Positions 33,324 through 38,044 of a stretch of DNA of 38,044 nucleotides are shown here, piece by piece. The position numbers were made by a program, and so were the translations under genes. The notes under the pieces were generated by a model that was given only the letters and a program-made list of their open reading frames with translations, had not been told where the DNA came from and searched no databases. How positions within the stretch are numbered: position 1 is the first letter of the stretch; each line of letters starts with the position of its first letter. The DNA is from Owenia fusiformis (lineage: Eukaryota > Annelida > Polychaeta > Sabellida > Oweniidae), in assembly GCA_903813345.2 (NCBI GenBank), contig CAIIXF020000060.1:1-38044 (forward strand). The letters run 5' to 3'.

Positions 33324-33522
33324 CGGAATCCTGGTGACAATTTTATACTCCATTGGAGTATTTTTGACCTACTTCTTATGACGGAAATTCCCGAACCTTG
33401 TTCGGATTAATCCGGATTTTCTGACCTACTTTATCTACCGAGATTTCACGAGTTAACATTCGTCTCATTCCGGAATCCTGGTGACAATTTTATACTCCAT
33501 TGGAGTATTTTTGATCTACTTT
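33324..33522 (+). repeat. Direct duplication of ~52 bp (offset 147 bp)
   Basis: CGGAATCCTGGTGACAATTT and TATACTCCATTGGAGTATTT occur in order at 33324-33375 and 33471-33522 with one or two differences. ATACTCCATTGGAGTAT is itself a near-perfect palindrome. Confidence 0.85.
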
Positions 33523-33579
33523 TTCTGGATTTTGCCCTACTTATTATATCTTGACAAGCAAATCAAAAAGTTCGACATG

Positions 33580-33650
33580 AACGGGTCTCGATCAACTAAC
33601 CTAGACTATGGAAGCCAGGCACGCTAACCATGAGGCCAACGAGCTACCGA
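33580..33650 (-). repeat. tRNA-derived (SINE-like) segment
   Basis: On the minus strand an A-box-like TAGCTCGTTGG (33647-33637) is followed 52 bp on by a B-box-like GATCGAGACCC (33593-33583), the spacing of a tRNA gene. The intervening GGTTAGCGTGCCTGGCTTCC is typical of tRNA-derived invertebrate SINE heads. The stems of a functional tRNA are not evident. Confidence 0.45.
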
Positions 33651-33763
33651 TATGAAAGAACAAAAGTATTATATATTTATACCGAGCGTCAATTCAAAAT
33701 GATCCTCACTTTTGTCTCCACTTAAATACGACTCGTCAGTTGTATCCAGAATAGTAGAACGCC

Positions 33764-33812
33764 TATGGCGCTAGTGACTAACCAAGTCCCAGGTGAGTGG
33801 TTCGTATCCCTC
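33764..33812 (+). repeat. Second tRNA-like segment, opposite strand
   Basis: A-box-like TGGCGCTAGTG (33766) and a near-perfect B-box GGTTCGTATCC (33799-33809), only 33 bp apart, so if tRNA-derived it is shortened. No cloverleaf was reconstructed. Confidence 0.4.
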
Positions 33813-34650
33813 CGTGATATACTATTTTTGTTTTATTAAATACGACAGAAAGGAGCAAGGTGTAGGTTGAAAACAAGACGTTAGTTTGTTTCAAAACAGT
33901 TTGGAAACATTAATCTCTGGAACATTATTTTTTCAACACTGATACAAATTTCCCTGACATTTCCCTGACATGTCTACCGTTTCAAAATTCATCTTTGGCC
34001 CTTTTGACCTAATTTTAAAATTACCTGACATTTCCAGCACTTGGAAAATCAAGTCAATTTCCCTGACATTTCCAGGTGTGTATGAACCCTGGAAATATCC
34101 CACTGGTTCGCCCTATGAATTGCTAGCACAGATTGGATTGATTAGTGTTTCAAAATGGTGGACGAAATGTTTGATTAGATAATTTACATATTAAGCTTCT
34201 TAAAGGGGCAACAAGGCCTGTACATAGAAAATTCGAAATTTTTTACATTTTCTGAATTTTTAGGGCAACATTTGGCTTTAACATCTTTTTTATACATTTT
34301 TTCTTAAAATGTATGGATAAACAATAAAATTTCAGCATTAAGCAGTGCAAATTCAGTTCAAAGCTTCTATAAAGGGAGTCCAACTTATAGATTTTGAAAA
34401 TCCGACTCGTTTAAAGAAGAATATCAGCAGCTTAAATCACGCCTTGTGATCATACAAAATGGATGGAGGGGGGGGGGTAGGCGATTTCTGCAAGAAAACT
34501 CAACAAATTTGGAAGATTTATTTTTTTCAAGATAAAATTTACAACTGAATTGCCAAATGAATAGGCGCAGTGCATGGCAAAATATGTAAGGTCTTCTAGT
34601 ATTCTTTGAACTGATACGCTTCTAAGATATGAGATCTATTATAAAAGGCG

Positions 34651-34673
34651 CATCATCATCATCATCATCATCA
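34651..34673 (+). repeat. (CAT)n microsatellite
   Basis: CAT repeated 7.7 times without interruption. Confidence 0.95.
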
Positions 34674-34758
34674 ACGTGCAAAAGTCAATGTTTTTGCTAT
34701 AAATCAGGCAACAATGGTCTACACGACCTGTAATAAATAGGTATGAGGGGCGTTATTC

Positions 34759-35555
34759 GAGAATTTTCGTTATAAGTTTTTTAAAAACTTATACGTATAC
34801 TTATACTTATAAACCCAATAAACAAGGTGTTTCATAATTTCCTAATTCGTCGGGAAATATCTCCTAGGACGGTAATAAAAAGGGCCAATGGCATACCATC
34901 CGTACCCCCTTGATGTAAAGTATGTTTAGTTGTGTCATATGTGTTTTCTAGAATCAAATAGGCTGATATAGCACACGGGTTTTACAGATTTATCTACTCT
35001 CAAATATATTTTTTGTAGATGATCGTTTTGAATCACCTTGTAGAAATAACGAAGGGAGAATTAGTTCAACTAATGAATGAGTCGAGCTATTTGATTGGAT
35101 ACTATGCCTATTCAGCCGATTAATTTTAATAAGCCATTCTGGTCAGTAGGTCCACACATATACTATGCGGATATCCAACTCTGTAAGTTTATAATCTGCG
35201 TATAAAGGCCCTTTTATACGTAAAAACTTAAAAATTGACCTTATAATTTCATGAGAACTTTGAAATGATCGACTCGTTCGTGTAGTGATTCACTTTAAAG
35301 GGTCTTGTTTATCGTACACTACAAGGACCCGTCAACTAGAATTTAGTTTATCGTGTTCATAATTGACACTAGCAAAGGACATTGTATTCGCAGTCCCTAG
35401 TTGATGATGAAGCTTGACTATATCGGGAATAGTTATGCCCCACTTGGTACAGATTAATGATGAAAATCAATTTGAATTGATTTTAGTTCGACAAGACCCT
35501 TTAAACTATAAGTATACGTATAAGTTTTTGAAACAACTTATAACGAAAATTCTCT
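34759..35555. mobile_element. Inverted-repeat element with ~50-bp arms and nested hairpins
   Basis: The left arm (34759-34815) reads GAGAATTTTCGTTATAAGTT and AAAAACTTATACGTATACTT; the right arm (35504-35555) is its reverse complement with a few changes. Inside are AAAGGGTCTTGT (35297) with inverted ACAAGACCCTTT (35491), and a hairpin CGTATAAAGGCCCTTTTATACG at 35199-35220. No coding region: the ORF at 35414-35668 runs through the arm and is not credible. It fits a non-autonomous foldback or MITE-like element. Confidence 0.5.
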
Positions 35556-35569
35556 ATTATCACAACACT

Positions 35570-36587
35570 GACATTGCTCACTTTTTAAAGTTGTTTCAAA
35601 GCGTTATATGTAAATGGGCGTGTGGAAGGCCCGTGGGTGGCAATAAAATAACTCGAACTTCAAATTAAAATATATATAAAATAGTATATTTCAAACTTCA
35701 ATGATTAAAATACAATGCTCTGTAATGTACAACATGAACTCTTACAGCAACTACTGACAAGCCAACACCCAATGCAAACTCAGCTACATGTGAGTGAGAA
35801 AGACCATATTGGGGAACAATAGATATATAAAACTGACACAGTTTGCATAGTTGAATAACTCAAGGTGAAAAGTGAACATGGTATTAAAAGAGTAAAACTG
35901 CAAACAACCTACTTAGGGACCTGTTATATTGAGATGAATAGGGATTGATTAATATGAACAGTAATAATATAAAATGTGAAAATGACCATGTTACATATAC
36001 AAAAAATAACCCCATTGTTACAAAATCACAAAAAGTGAAATATCTATTCTTGTATTGCATTTTCGTTCACTGGACATATTTTAATTGCATTGCTATTAGA
36101 TACATTTTAAGGGTGATATGAAAATTGAACCACGAAAACAGATGTACTTTAAGTTAAAGGGAACTTTCTACCATACCCGCCATGCTATCTGACCCGAACG
36201 AGCCACCTTGTGGTGAGATTGGTAACTACCTGCTCGCATCTGCGTTATTACGCAGAGACATAAACGTATACACAAGGAAACGATAGGAGATAACCTATTT
36301 TATCTCTGTATACATTTTAACTTTAATACATCGTTGAATCGAATTTGTCCAAAGGTCTTGAAACGTAAAATACCTAAATATTTATCTTAGACCTTGGGAT
36401 GACCTTGTACAAGAAACATTAATGTTGACCTCGGTTCATCTAATCATAATTCGCCAAGGGCCATAGTATCATCAAACGCCAAATACCTAGACATTGATCG
36501 TTTACTTGGATTTAAATAAGGAGTATGATTTTAAAATTGGCTAGGTCGTGGTTAAGCAACAATAGTATGTTCGAAATACCGCTGTGT
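35570..36587. other. AT-rich non-coding stretch
   Basis: No supported gene. A short frame at 36183 (MLSDPNEPPCGEIG) with an internal GTGAGAT is more GC-rich than its surroundings but lacks any supporting signal. Confidence 0.35.
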
Positions 36588-36696
36588 AATGCCTGGATCA
36601 CATTTGCTGCGAGTATTTTGTTCAAAATTGAATACATTTCTGAACACAATACTCAATCGGCCGGGCGCCGTAGTGAAAATCGGAGCAAATGTGACC
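36588..36696. repeat. Dispersed repeat, copy 2, arranged as nested palindrome
   Basis: Outer arms GGATCACATTTGC (36595-36607) and GCAAATGTGACC (36685-36696) are inverted. Inside them GAGTATTTTGTTCA (36611-36624) and TGAACACAATACTC (36641-36654) form a second inverted pair. CGGCCGGGCGCCG lies at the side. It shares its words with 30117-30180. Confidence 0.6.
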
Positions 36697-37144
36697 AAGA
36701 CATAAAACAATTGAATAATACTGTATCAGTTTCACATTTACAGCGGTCAAAAGCATTTACAAAAAAAACCGCCAGAGTTGGCAATCATATAAAATGAAAC
36801 CAATCCCGCTGTGATTCATAGAAATAACTAATTTACTGCATTGAGTTCAATGTTATAACCATGTCGATTTACATGAGTGTCCGATTCATTGTACCAAATT
36901 TAAACCTTGACTGTTTTCCAGAAAGCAATAAGCTGACATATATCATATTTTACATTTTAATACAACTGAAAAGATAATAAATGTTTTAATATAAAGTTGA
37001 CGTAGTTATAAATGTTTTCAGCGTAAAATCAAAGCACAACTATATAATTAAAAACATAACGCTGGGATTCCAACTGGATAAAACTGACGAGTTGTATTTA
37101 GGTGGCCTAAAGTGCTGCTTATTTTTTCGTGAAGCCACTCAGTA

Positions 37145-37775
37145 AAATTACGATTTCTCTCAACCCTGATGTTCAATCAACATCATTCGAGTATCTATAT
37201 GTTCCTGACACGTTCGGGCATCCGGTTATGACAACGTCTACCCAATGTTTGCACGAGAAATTGACGTAATTCATGACTGAAATCGGGAAGACAAAAATAT
37301 GTGATATTCTTTCAGAATTGTTTATAATAACTATTAACAAAAACGTTCCCGAGACACAATCCATTTAGGTAGGGTTTGTTTTAAAGTCGAAAAGCCCCAA
37401 TAAGACAATACAAACCCAGATTAAACCCAGAAGAATGCAGATTTCATGTAATGATTTACGTTCATGTAAACAAGGAAAGTACATATAATCCCCATATAAA
37501 ACACTGGCCTACGTGACATGTAAACACAGGTTCAAATTGAAATATAGAAAATTTTCAACATAGCATTTGCTTCTGTGTTCTGTATGCCCCTCTACCTGCT
37601 AATAAGGCAATGTATCTTCAAATAAAACCTTAGCCAAGTAGGTAAGGGTCTCTGGAACACTTTTGTAAATAGTTTTCACATGCAATTTTATTCCCGGACG
37701 CCCAAACGTGTCAGAAACACATATATATTTGAATGATCTTGATTGGACATCAGGTTGCAGAGAAATTTCCCACTT
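37145..37775. repeat. Diverged inverted repeat (~85-bp arms)
   Basis: 37145-37225 and the reverse complement of 37690-37775 share ATTTCTCT, CTGATGT.CAATCA, ATCATTC, TATATGT, CTGACACGTT.GGGC and TCCGG in order, about 80 percent by eye. The short minus-strand ORFs here (37173-37364, 37599-37796) fall in these arms and are not credible genes. Confidence 0.55.
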
Positions 37776-37808
37776 CCACGAGACCTGCCTTGGCAAGGTT
37801 GAAGTGGG
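37769..37808. other. Hairpin CCCACTTC / GAAGTGGG
   Basis: 8-bp perfect stem around a 24-base loop with an inner TGCCTTGGCA. It sits directly left of the 45-bp inverted repeat. Confidence 0.5.
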
Positions 37809-38044
37809 AGTGTAATTCTATTTAACAAACATAATAACTGAAGGGTTCAGGTGAGATGTGAACTGCGCATGCGTCAATCAGGCTTAAAAGCTTTTATCAT
37901 TGTGCAGAATGTTAAACATTTTTTGTCGTTAGACCTAAAAAGTTTTATGTGTATACTCTATTGCCCATCAAAATTACAATAGGGCTGGGTATGGGTGGGC
38001 ACCTGAACCCTTCAGTTATTATGTTTGTTAAATAGAATTACACT
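37809..38044. mobile_element. Short element with perfect 45-bp terminal inverted repeats
   Basis: 37809-37853 (AGTGTAATTCTATTTAACAA onward, to GGGTTCAGGTG) is the exact reverse complement of 38000-38044, the last bases of the window. The 146-bp centre has no ORF. The right arm may continue past the window edge. It fits a MITE or foldback element. Confidence 0.7.

Noticed and set aside
35414-35668. 84-codon plus-strand ORF
   Set aside because: Overlaps an inverted-repeat arm; no coding evidence.
36183-36290. Short GC-richer frame MLSDPNEPPCG with internal GTGAGAT as a first exon
   Set aside because: No partner exon, no promoter-like signal, and the donor is only moderate.
37599-37796. 65-codon minus-strand ORF
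   Set aside because: Lies in the diverged inverted repeat; its partner copy does not keep the frame.

Overview
The window looks like nuclear DNA of an AT-rich invertebrate animal genome. There are no operons or Shine-Dalgarno sites. Instead there is a very long minisatellite, an LTR retrotransposon nested in it, tRNA-derived and inverted-repeat elements, and at most two short exon candidates. The retrotransposon belongs to a lineage (Gmr1-like Ty3/gypsy) known from marine animals, which suggests a marine invertebrate, but no species can be named from this sequence.

Layout. 1-3424: non-coding, with a 1.86-kb inverted-repeat element at about 470-2330 (arms about 460 bp) and a degenerate 105-bp repeat. 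3425-7722, 8308-8653 and 15313-20790: one 39-bp minisatellite (about 260 units in all), now split by two insertions. Its unit is exactly 13 codons, so long open frames run on both strands (plus-strand peptide MLNVIQVRLCDVP repeated); I read these as a by-product of unit length, not as genes. 7723-8307: a non-satellite insert with TACGAC-rich subterminal repeats, probably one end of a DNA transposon. 8654-15312: a complete LTR retrotransposon with 369/370-bp LTRs, GTAAT target-site duplication, tRNA-Leu-like primer site, polypurine tract and a Ty3/gypsy-type coding region in the order Gag-PR-IN-RT-RNaseH. Integrase lies upstream of reverse transcriptase, as in Gmr1-like elements. The coding region has one stop codon and four frame breaks although the LTRs are almost identical, so this copy is dead or was mobilised in trans.

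20791-38044: AT-rich, almost gene-free DNA with many small duplications, inverted-repeat elements, oligo-G/C tracts and tRNA-like pieces. The only coding signal I would defend is on the minus strand at 28724-29291: a start-codon exon ending in a strong GTAAGT donor, and 330 bp further on a stop-containing exon-like stretch with good codon texture but an apparent one-base frame break.

The best leads for something undescribed are the five-copy TACAGTGGCCCAT motif in the retrotransposon leader, the splice-donor/E-box core present in nearly every satellite unit, and the four-motif inverted-repeat element near the left end.
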